Under the pieces are notes generated by a model. It saw only the letters and a list, made by a program, of their open reading frames with translations, did no database searches and was not told the DNA's origin. Shown here piece after piece: positions 11,601 through 20,241 of a DNA stretch of 64,000 nucleotides. A program made the translations under genes and the position numbers. The stretch is from Adineta vaga (lineage: Eukaryota; Rotifera): NCBI GenBank assembly GCA_021613535.1, contig CP075494.1, forward strand, positions 6,944,001 through 7,008,000. The letters are read 5' to 3'. The first letter of the stretch is position 1, and every line of letters begins with the position of its first letter.

Positions 11601-12579
11601 TGTTTCAGGTAGTGTATCAATTGGATTACCAGTTAAATCAATGGTTTGAAGTTTATCACAGAAACCAATTTCTGGTGGTAGTGTATCAAGATCCATTTGA
11701 GATAAACGAAGATGTCGAATATCTGCTAGATTACCTGAAAAAAAAAGAAAGCAATGTATCATTTCGAAGAAATTGTTCATCAATGCCCGGACAACTTACC
11801 AATATCACCAACGATATATCCAACTTTATTTCGACTTATATCAAGTGTTTCAATACTAATTGTATTCCATACAGCAATAGGAATATGTTTCATGGTACAT
11901 TCTGCCATGATTAATGTATGAAGATTCTTCAAAGAATTAAATTCACGTGGAATACATGAATAATCATCAATACCATTTTTGACACGTAAAGGATTACGTG
12001 AAATATCCAGATATTCAAGATTGACTAATGAACGAATGGCAGGTGGTAAACTTGATATATTATTATTGGATAAAATTAATCGACGAAGTGTTACGACTAC
12101 AAATAAAATTCAAGACTGAACAAAAGAACAAGTAGTTTATACATACGATCAAAGATTTCTGTTGGTATAATTGAAAGACCATTAGAAGTAAGATCTTGTC
12201 TTTCGGAAGTATTTGGTTCAACTATTTCTCGACTATCGGAATCAGCAGTAATACTTTTTTTGCTTTTCAATCCGCCTTTTCGAGTCAAAGATGGTGATTT
12301 CACTTTTGGTGAGGTTGATGTTGGAGTTTTAGCATTGGATCCCGATTTCTTTAATTTTGCTGATGTTGGATTCGTTGTTCGATTTACTTTCGAACTAGCA
12401 GAGCGTTTAATTGATGTTGCTTCTCGACTGTTTTGTTTTGATGTATGTGAAGATGTTTTTGCTCGTTGTGGACGTTCGTTATTAGCACTCATATTTGGTT
12501 GTGTTCGAGATGGTGAACGACTCTTTATTCCTTGTCGGTCACTGGGAGACCAACTTGTTCGACGATTGTTATTAAACAT
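8608..12579 (-). CDS. LRR-Roc-COR protein, MFHAS1-like
   Basis: Six exons. The first (12147-12579) encodes a basic Ser/Thr/Lys-rich leader; exon 2 (about 11798-12098) and the long exon 3 carry at least ten leucine-rich repeats of the LxxLxLSxNxLxxLP type. These are followed by a Roc GTPase domain with a P-loop, GPKSIGKTTF, near plus-strand position 10790. The last two large exons form a COR-like region, interrupted by an acidic low-complexity stretch. There is no kinase domain, so the layout resembles MFHAS1 rather than LRRK. Roco proteins are GTP-regulated scaffolds, often dimeric through COR. The G4 motif that is usually THxD in Roc domains looks like FLKD here (in VGFLKDC), and no clear DxxG is visible, so nucleotide turnover may be altered. 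The gene converges with the RAD6-like gene, with 243 bp between stop codons. Confidence 0.82.
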
Positions 12580-12937
12580 ATTTTGTTTGTGTTTGAATGA
12601 AAGAAGAAAAGAAAAGAAGAGAAAAAAGAAGAAGAAAGGTGTTGTAAAAGCAAGTAGTCTTTGTTCTTTTAACTATTTACTTACCAACACGCTAGTTGAA
12701 GGCTACAAAATCTCCTTTTTGGAGGTTTTTCTTTTTGCGATTATTGATAATCATTTTTTTCTTCCTTCTCCTATGTGAAAGAAAAAAAAATTGATTTCAA
12801 GATGTAATGTACTGCTTGTAATTTTAAAAATACGTCATCATGTTCGGTTAGCCGTTGTGCATGTTTATATGAATTTGGCGATTTCTATCTATTTGATTGA
12901 TTTTTAGATTATGATCTCGTCAATAAACTAGAATTTC
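12580..12937. promoter_or_regulatory. Divergent upstream region: Roco gene (minus) and array copy 1 (plus)
   Basis: About 360 bp between divergent genes. It contains an AAGAAA-rich tract near 12600-12640 (plus strand) and no coding frame that I trust. A pyrimidine-rich acceptor-like TTTTTAG at 12901-12906 precedes the first array gene. Confidence 0.4.
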
Positions 12938-13688
12938 TTGAAAAGTCAATCAGAGAATGATATTTGCCGTTTCTTTGATGATCAGAAGAAGATGTTAGAT
13001 AATGCGAAGAAACAAAGACTCGTCGAAATTAACAGCTGGGAGAAAGAAACCATTCGACAAATTCAAAAATATACTTCTAAACAAAGTAGCCTACTCCAAA
13101 ATGAGTATGATTCTCAGTTACATATTTGGAAAAGTAGACGTCAAGCATTTCATAAGATATTAGATGTTCATGAGCAGAATCGAAATATCAGTCAAATTTC
13201 TGAATTGCTTAATCAATGTCGCTCTTTGAAATTTGAATTAAGTGCAATTGGCTATTCGGATCAAAATATTCCATTTATTCTGTTGAGATATAACAATGCA
13301 GCCACGAATGTAAATCAAAATGAAACTAGTTCATATCGAAACGAAGTTGCTCGATCACAAACTGAACATAGATATGAGAATAACGCTAAGAATTACACAG
13401 GATCAACGTTTGCCAATGTTCAACAAACAAAGTAATTGCTTACATTATGACACCTGTTGATCATTGACAAGATCTGTTGTCATTCTTTTTTCTAGTCTTC
13501 TCACAAGAACAACAACCAATGAAAATATAGATGGCTATTGCGACAGTAGATGCGATAATACGTACTGTGATGTTAACGATAATGATGAAAGTATGGACAA
13601 ATGTCCAACATGCTATATGATATATCCGTTACATATGACAAAAACGCAACGTCTCGAACATTTTACTGAACATTTCAATAACACTTAG
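12938..13688 (+). CDS. Array copy 1: coiled-coil protein with TAX1BP1/NDP52-type C2H2 finger; start disrupted or unclear
   Basis: Exon 1 (to 13431) encodes a helical coiled-coil region with the array's shared motifs: EINSWEKETIRQIQKYTSKQ, then QNEYDSQL and LLNQCRSLKFEL. A 64-bp phase-2 intron follows, and exon 2 (13496-13688) ends with CPTCYMIYP and EHFTEHF, giving C-x2-C-x15-H-x3-H. The body starts in frame at a TTG (12938). An ATG at 12911 lies in the same frame directly after an acceptor-like TTTTTAG, but a TAG at 12929-12931 separates it from the body; the next in-frame ATG is at 12992, inside the conserved region. The copy may therefore have an unseen upstream exon, use 12992, or be losing its start. 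The finger cysteines and histidines are intact. Function is inferred only by analogy: ubiquitin binding by the finger and dimerisation by the coil. Confidence 0.65.
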
Positions 13689-14051
13689 AATGCCAACAAT
13701 ACTCATTCATTTCAAAATATAACAATATTTGAAAAGAAAAAAGCTATTGTCCAAATCTTGTTTTTCCGCTGTTAAAATCATATTTTATTGTATACATCTT
13801 TTGTTAATAGAAAAGCTCTTCTTGCTACATATTCGTCATTGATAATGCTTACAATAAATAATGTCATTTTTATTACAAAATATACGGTTATTTTTAGATA
13901 TAAACTAGTTCTATCTTTGGATAGTTGTCATATGACATTATTTATTACATTAGTCTGCGACAATACAGCCATCAGGATTGTTCATTTTAGTTTGCAGATG
14001 TGTCTTTCATATATTTTAGATTTCATCGAAGTTTTTGTTTGTTTATTTGGA
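13689..14051. other. Spacer between array copies 1 and 2
   Basis: About 360 bp. The frame of copy 2 remains open leftwards to 13788 but with strongly hydrophobic, non-conserved sequence that has no counterpart in the other copies, so I read it as spacer or 5' untranslated sequence. Confidence 0.45.
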
Positions 14052-14797
14052 ATGGCAGGACTCTCAGTTTTTGGCTTTACGTTTTGGAGAAGTGCAGCAG
14101 AAAACGATCTTCGTGATTTATTTGAAAATTATAAATCTACATTAGATGATCAAAAACTTAAAACATCTAATCGTATAAGAAGATGGGCAGACGAACTTAT
14201 TCAAGATATCGAGAAACATGTATATAAACAACAATGTATTCTCGAAAGAGAATATGAGTCACAATTGTATTGTTTAGAAGAGAAACAAGATGATTTTGTT
14301 AATGCAATACGTACATGTGAGAAGGTCAATAATAACGAATCAGTTCAATCTTTACTTGAGATATGTCGTTCATTAACGTTTGAACTAAGTCATCTTGAAT
14401 ATCATCACCAATCTATCGAATTTATTAAACTCACTTCAAAAGAATCAGCGGATATAAATCAAAATCGTAATGATCCAGAAGAACTTCAAATTAGAAGTTC
14501 AAGAAAGAATCTTACAGAAGAGAACGATTATCAAATAAGAGATAGTTCGAGTGAATCTTCAGATGCATCTTTCAATATAACAACTACACAAATTTCGTAA
14601 TCTATTATACGAATCCATTTGCTCTTTATGAGAATTTTCTTTTGCTTCTTTATAGCCCTCAACGATTAACCAATTACAATAATCTAGCGGATGGTAGTAT
14701 ACCAGAAAAATGTCCTGCATGCTTCATGCTATTTCCATCAACTATGACTGTACATGAAGTAACAGAACATGTTCACGAACATTATTCGGATGATTAA
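14052..14797 (+). CDS. Array copy 2: coiled-coil protein with TAX1BP1/NDP52-type C2H2 finger
   Basis: Start chosen at the ATG at 14052 (MAGLSVFGFTFW), which places the conserved NDLRDLFENYKSTLDDQ segment at the same distance from the start as in copy 4. Exon 1 runs to 14596, a 59-bp intron follows, and exon 2 (14656-14797) supplies the finger CPACFMLFP ... EHVHEH with C-x2-C-x15-H-x3-H spacing. The product is about 228 residues: coil (residues about 15-120, with RRWADELIQDIEKHVYKQQ and LLEICRSLTFEL), a polar linker, then the finger in the last 25 residues. The intron is in phase 2 at the same place as in copies 1, 3, 5 and 6. The N-terminal FGFTFW stretch is not shared with other copies, so the exact start is open. 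Confidence 0.75.
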
Positions 14798-15509
14798 GAA
14801 TACAATTTCAAAGAAAATTTGATTGTCTAATAAATAAAGTTTCAATCGTTTTAAAATTAACTCTGAAAGCTTTCGTATTATATAGCATGCACTGTTTTAT
14901 AAAAGCATTAAAAAGAACTTGAATATATCGAAAGAAATTAGTAAGTATTTACATTCTTTTATGATGTAATATTTATTTAGACCTTGGTCTGTGGAAATAT
15001 TTTCGATTGATTTTCGTTTTAACAGAAGACCTTCTTTTCTCTAAATGAGTATTTTAAGGAGAAAGAAATTATTCATCTTAGAGCGTAAAGGCCGAATAAA
15101 ACACAAACAAATCACGATTCATATTTCATTCAATATACATTCAAAATCATTTCTTCTAAATCGATAATAGTATTTGATCATCGTACCTAGATTTCTAGAC
15201 GGGCATTTCGCAGCATAAAACCTACTGTCGATGAAAATAGTCATTATTGTTCTTTAAAGTGTTCGCTTGTCGATATGTTATTTGATTCATGCGATTTTCA
15301 ATCGATTCATGGCCATTTTTTTCTTCTTTCTCTTCTTCTTCCAAATCAAAAGCAATAGAAGTGAGTCAAGGTAAGAGTTATGATAGAAAAAAAATATTTA
15401 CTCTCCCCTCCCCGCGAAAATATGCATTTAGACTTTTTCTTTTTCTTTCCTTGTTTCTTTTCTATCAGAATATATTTAGCAGAATTGATTTCAGATCTTG
15501 AGATCGATC
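14798..15509. other. Spacer between array copies 2 and 3
   Basis: About 710 bp with no recognisable seventh copy or remnant. A short open frame at 15289-15501 is Ser/Phe-rich low complexity and not conserved with the array. Confidence 0.45.
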
Positions 15510-16221
15510 ATGGCCTTTTGCTCTGTCTATGAACAAACATCTGAATTATCACAATCAGAAATCGAGATTCGTCATTTTTTCAAACATTTAATAACAACAT
15601 TATGTCAGCAAAAATGGAAGATTATCGATCAAATAAGTGAATGGAGTAAAACATTGATTCGTCAAATACAAGATCATGTCAATGATCAACGAACTCATCT
15701 TGAACAAGTCTATGAACATAAAGTATCCTATCTCGATTCAATACGTGATCAATTTCTTAGTCGAGCTCTGATCTTCGAACAACATAATGATACAGAACAA
15801 ATGCAACAATTGATCAATCAATGTAATACTCTCAAATCTGATATAGCCTTACTAGTTTATATTGAAAGACCGATTACATCAATACAACTATTGACAGAAG
15901 AGCATCTATTACAATCATATCAACAGCCATGTATCGAACGAAGAACTGTTGATGAAGAATGCCAAACAGAAAATACGGACTTCAATTCGAAGTTAATCAA
16001 TACAATATCAGTAACGTAAGTTTCTCTCTTGATTCATTACATACAAGATGCTGTATGACTTTCTGCTTAGACAATCGCCACCAGTAACACAATCGGAAAG
16101 TAGCAGGACAATCCATGAAATTTTAATGGAAAAATGTCCTCTATGTTATATGATCTTTCCAAATAAGATGAATGCTGATGATCGAAATCTTCATATTAAT
16201 GAACATTATAGAGATGATTGA
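15510..16221 (+). CDS. Array copy 3: coiled-coil protein with TAX1BP1/NDP52-type C2H2 finger
   Basis: Begins at the ATG at 15510, a few bases after an acceptor-like TTTCAG. Exon 1 (15510-16015) carries the shared coil motifs (EWSKTLIRQIQDHVNDQRTH, then EQVYEHKVSYL and LINQCNTLKSDI). After a 55-bp phase-2 intron, exon 2 (16071-16221) encodes a linker and the finger CPLCYMIFP ... LHINEHY with C-x2-C-x15-H-x3-H spacing, ending in RDD. The product is about 218 residues. The finger has the same spacing as the C-terminal ubiquitin-binding finger of human TAX1BP1 and NDP52, including the Phe-Pro after the second Cys. I infer a cytosolic dimeric adaptor that binds ubiquitin; nothing in the sequence identifies the cargo or partner. 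Confidence 0.8.
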
Positions 16222-16535
16222 AATCTAGAAAGTATTCGTTAATAAATTTCATTTTGAAAGTAATAAGTGCTATTCACCATGATACTGTGTGCGTGCGTGT
16301 GTCAAAGAAGCTTATAGACCATGTGGATCAAATAAATACTCTGGTTAAGAAATAGTCGAATTCTGTTCTTTTTATGTGATATTTGCTCATAAATGATTTG
16401 ATTTTTTTTCTCATTCGTTGTTGTTGTCCTTTTCCCTCGAAGGTGTATGATTACATCGAATGAAAAAATATATTTATGAAGAAAAGAACAGAAGCATGTA
16501 ACGATAAAACGTAACATTTCAGATGGTTTTTGACA
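16222..16535. other. Spacer between array copies 3 and 4
   Basis: About 310 bp. Ends with an acceptor-like CATTTCAG directly followed by an ATG at 16522 that is out of frame with copy 4 and opens only a short upstream frame. Confidence 0.4.
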
Positions 16536-17135
16536 ATGTCAACTTGTCGATTATTTCATTCAGCGACAGAATTTCGTGATTTATTTGAACGTCACTCAAA
16601 GACATTACTGGATCAAAAATTGATGATGATTAATGAAATCGATGAATGGGGAAATAATCTCGTTCATCAAGTCGAACAAAATCTCACAAGACAAAAGAAA
16701 CTTGTTGAACATGAATATCAGTTACAATTAAATCATCTTCGTCAAAAACATCAAGAATATCTTGATACAGCATTCGTTTATGAAGAACAAAAAAATCGAG
16801 AAGAAATCCGTCTTTTACTTGAACAATGTCATACATTAAAACTACAATTAGGTTCATTTGATTATCCTGAACAGACGATTCCTTTTATTCAAATCCATCA
16901 AGAACAACAATCATTAAAAACTCATGCATCTAACGAACATTTAACGATTAATGAGGATTTGAGAAGAAATGATTATCAGAATCTACATACAAAAACATCT
17001 CCACCATCGACTAATCCAACATGTATGAATGATAATATGACTGAAAAGTGTCCAGCGTGTTCTATGATTTTTCCATTGTGTATGGGAGCAGACGAACGAT
17101 CACGACATGTAAATCAACATTTTGGAGACAGTTGA
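16536..17135 (+). CDS. Array copy 4: coiled-coil protein with TAX1BP1/NDP52-type finger, intronless
   Basis: A single open exon of 199 residues from the ATG at 16536 to TGA. It carries the clearest version of the family: EFRDLFERHSKTLLDQKL, DEWGNNLVHQVEQNLTRQ, EHEYQLQLNHL, LLEQCHTLKLQL, FDYPEQTIPFIQI, a short polar linker, and the finger CPACSMIFP ... RHVNQHF (C-x2-C-x15-H-x3-H). It lacks the phase-2 intron present in the other five copies, and its linker is shorter, so the intron has probably been lost precisely or nearly so. Predicted role as for the other copies: coiled-coil self-association plus ubiquitin recognition by the finger, by analogy with selective-autophagy receptors. It has neither the SKICH domain nor the long coil of those receptors. 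Confidence 0.82.
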   Translation: MSTCRLFHSATEFRDLFERHSKTLLDQKLMMINEIDEWGNNLVHQVEQNLTRQKKLVEHEYQLQLNHLRQKHQEYLDTAFVYEEQKNREEIRLLLEQCHTLKLQLGSFDYPEQTIPFIQIHQEQQSLKTHASNEHLTINEDLRRNDYQNLHTKTSPPSTNPTCMNDNMTEKCPACSMIFPLCMGADERSRHVNQHFGDS

Positions 17136-17662
17136 AAAACTAATACAAGGTCATTTCAATTCAAACACTTCGTTATTTAAATAGTTTTGTTATTCTTATA
17201 TTGCTATTAATATATTTCGTATGTTGTTCGTTCTACAAAGATGGTTCCATTCGTTTACAGGAATCATGTGAAATGTAATACGTCTTGAAGATAATAAACT
17301 ATGGGAAATATTAGTGAATGATTAAGACTTGTACATTTTTTGAGAAAAGATTTATAGAGAATATTTCTTATTTTCATCCCAACACAATGAAAGTTGATTG
17401 AACCACTATAATGCAAGAACGATTGTTTACCATTAGATAGAAGTGAGGAAAAGGTTTTTTCCTGCGTATATTTCTTTCTTTTCGACGTTTAATGCTACCT
17501 GAATATTACTGCGGTGTTTTTTTTCTTTTTTCATTCTTCAACAACAAGTTTTTTTTTAAACTACAAATATAGAGAATCGTAAGCATGTTTCTTTTTTATT
17601 TCGTCTTTCACAATATATATATATATATATTATTTTTACAAAAATTTCAGATTTTTTCTATC
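17136..17662. other. Spacer between array copies 4 and 5
   Basis: About 530 bp, AT-rich, with an (AT)n microsatellite at about 17612-17632 and an acceptor-like AAATTTCAG at 17642-17650 just before copy 5. No gene remnant seen. Confidence 0.45.
17612..17632. repeat. (AT)n microsatellite
   Basis: A run of ten AT units just upstream of array copy 5. Confidence 0.8.
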
Positions 17663-18404
17663 ATGAATTATTCAGTTCATGCCTCTCGACCATTATATAT
17701 TTCTAGAGGATCAACAGATCAAATTTACTCGATATTTACACAGCACGGTTATGAATTGTCAAATATAAGAAGAAGAATCGAACAGGAGATTGATGATTGG
17801 CGTATTGATTTTATACAACGAATAGACAATCATGTAACTGCACAAAAACAACTTGTACATAAAGCTTATGAAAATCAATGGAAATCTTTGTGTAATATGC
17901 GTGAACACTTTGTGGCAAGTTGTATTTATGAAGTGAAAGATGACATTACCGAAACTAGGCGACTACTGGATAAATGTAGAAATTTAAGTTTGAACTTAGC
18001 CAATTTGGAATATCCATCTCGCGAGAACTTATATATTGATGTTATACCAATAGAACCGAAAGAAGAAATCTACCATGAACAAGTAGATGTAAATAGGAAT
18101 AAAAGCAATGAATTAGGATCGAAAACAATGCCAATGGACGTGACTTCAGAATTACTAACTCCGTACTCGAAAGAATCGAAGTTTGTTTTCTTTTTTCATA
18201 ACGTCATCTTTGTCTATTCTTTGTTTTTTTTATAGTCTTTCATCAAATGCTCAGGCTACAACAACTTTCAACCGAACATATGATGCTAGTACAGGAGGCA
18301 CAAAACTTTACTCTGCAGAAGACAAGTGTCCACTATGTTTTATGATATTTCCACCGTATATGTCAGACAGTGAACGACAATTGCATGCACAAGAACACGT
18401 TTAA
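17663..18404 (+). CDS. Array copy 5: coiled-coil protein with TAX1BP1/NDP52-type C2H2 finger
   Basis: Starts at the ATG at 17663 (MNYSVHASRPLY), 13 bases after an acceptor-like TTTCAG. Exon 1 (17663-18180) carries the coil with DDWRIDFIQRIDNHVTAQKQ, HKAYENQWKSL and LLDKCRNLSLNL, then a linker. After a 55-bp intron with a GTTTGT donor, exon 2 (18236-18404) encodes a Ser/Thr-rich stretch and the finger CPLCFMIFPPYM ... LHAQEHV, which ends the protein exactly at the last His-Val. The product is about 228 residues. Its FPPYM is the closest of the six to the FPPDY of human TAX1BP1. The C-terminus lacks the few extra residues (such as SDD or DD) that most other copies carry after the last His. Confidence 0.8.
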
Positions 18405-19022
18405 AATTTTTCACTCCAGTAGATTCTAAAGCTAGAACATAAACGTTGATTTATTGTATGATGAGATAGATAATCCTGACTTTCTGTTCTCGATCAATAT
18501 TAGAGATGGAAAGAATATTGATTTACACTCTTTCGTAATTATTTTTTATAAATAAAAACATAAAACACAAGTAAAATCTTTCTTTCAGATAATATATTTT
18601 TCATGCAGAAATTGGTATTGATTCTATTGCACTCTTCTTATCATTGGACTACGTTTGAAGTAAACATTTTACCGACATTTATTCGTATTGATATGGTATT
18701 CAAAAGAAAATGTAACAAAAAATAGCATGAAACAAGTTTTTGCGTTCTTATACATTTCAGAAATAATATATAACGACTTAGTCATCGTTGTCGTAAGGTT
18801 TCAGATGTATTGATGAAAGAAAGAAAAAAATCATTTCACGCACATTCATTCGCTTTCCTATGAATTATTTACCTCCCAGAATGTCATTTCTAAGATTTGA
18901 TTTTTAGCCAGAGTAAGATTTATTTTCTTTTTCTAGCCGATAAAAAATAAGCAAACATTCTAGCATATTAGAATAGAGCATTGTTTTAGATTATATTCAA
19001 CTATTTCTGTGGATATTACAGG
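18405..19022. other. Spacer between array copies 5 and 6
   Basis: About 620 bp, AT-rich, no recognisable coding remnant. It ends with an acceptor-like TATTACAG one base before the start codon of copy 6. Confidence 0.45.
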
Positions 19023-19769
19023 ATGAAGACGGCAATAGATGAAATTAAAAAAATATGTAAAAGTCGCGTCGACGAATTGTCAAATGAAAAAAAGCAAAAA
19101 CTTAAAACAATTGAAATATGGGGTCGCGATCTCAAAGATAAAATCCACCGGCACATGGATGAAGAGGCAAAACGTCTTGAACAAGAGTTCACAAGTCAAA
19201 AAACGTCACTCGAAACAGTTGGAACTGAATTTATTCAAAGAATTAAAAATGTAGAAGAAAAGCAACCTAGAGAACACTTTGATGGTTTAATTGCAGAATA
19301 TAAGAAAATACAATTTAAACTAAACGATCTTGATATCATCAAACGTAAAATCGATTCTATTACTGTTATTTTGACAAATAAACAAAGGATGGAAGAAGAT
19401 CCAAATGTTAATAAATCTCCTCGAAACACATCAGCAAAAAATGAACAACGAACGGCTATCATAGACAATAATCATGTCAACGGAAATTCAGTATCGACAA
19501 TAGATAAACCATCAGGGTTAGTTTTAGAATATACATATTGAAGAAATTTATAATTGTAATTATGTTTTATTTCAAGTCGACGCTCTTCAACGACTCAAAC
19601 TTCACCAGAATCCGACCGTTCAACTCGAATCGATAATAATACCAAATCGAATAGTAATTATGACAATGATATGCTGGATAGATGTCCGATTTGTTATATG
19701 ATCTTTCCAACAAATATGAACAGAAATGATCGAGATCAACATGCTAATGAACATTATGCTGATGATTGA
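19023..19769 (+). CDS. Array copy 6: coiled-coil protein with TAX1BP1/NDP52-type C2H2 finger
   Basis: Begins MKTAIDEIKKICKSR at 19023. Exon 1 (19023-19516) encodes a Lys/Glu-rich coil with EIWGRDLKDKIHRHMDEEAK and EQEFTSQKTSL; the second coil motif is diverged (LIAEYKKIQFKLNDL in place of LLxQCxxLxxxL). A 60-bp phase-2 intron is followed by exon 2 (19577-19769) with a polar linker and the finger CPICYMIFP ... QHANEHY (C-x2-C-x15-H-x3-H), ending ADD. The product is about 228 residues. It is the most diverged coil of the array but has an intact finger, which suggests the finger is under the strongest constraint. The next gene downstream, the FKBP4-like gene, is unrelated. Confidence 0.8.
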
Positions 19770-20241
19770 ATGATTTAAATTTAACGAAATAGTCCTTTGT
19801 TTCTTGTTTATACATATTTACTTTTGAACATGCTCGCATCTCATAATAGAAAAATATCAAAGATAATATATTAAAAATGAAGTCTTTTCTTTTAATTTAA
19901 GTAGAATGACAAGTTCGTTTTCGACGAAATTGATATTGATAGGAGATTATTGGTTGAAGGACTGAAGGTTCGTATTGACGAATCATAAGTTGCCATCACA
20001 CAATTCTTCTCTGTGACAACAGTAATTAATACTGAATTTTTATAATTAAAAAAGATATGTTAAGTTGAATAAATAATAATAATATTTTTCTTATTTATGA
20101 ACAAAAAAAATTTATTCTTTTATAAAACGACATCTAATGAATAGAATTTTCTCGAAAGAAATGCACCTAAGTAAGTAATTCATTCATTCACTTTACTTCC
20201 TTCTCTTGCATTCATCTAGCTTAACCACTGCTACACAAATC
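19770..20241. other. Intergenic between the array and the FKBP4-like gene
   Basis: About 470 bp containing the 3' side of array copy 6 and the upstream region of the FKBP gene. No coding or RNA feature is visible. Confidence 0.45.

Noticed and set aside
12260-12778. Open frame of 172 codons on the plus strand
   Set aside because: It lies opposite the first exon of the LRR-Roc-COR gene, and its composition is the complement of that Ser/Lys/Thr-rich exon. No independent motif or splice context.
13788-14051. N-terminal extension of array copy 2 with hydrophobic segments
   Set aside because: Open only by chance: strongly hydrophobic, no equivalent in the other copies, and no ATG at its left end that would fit a signal peptide.
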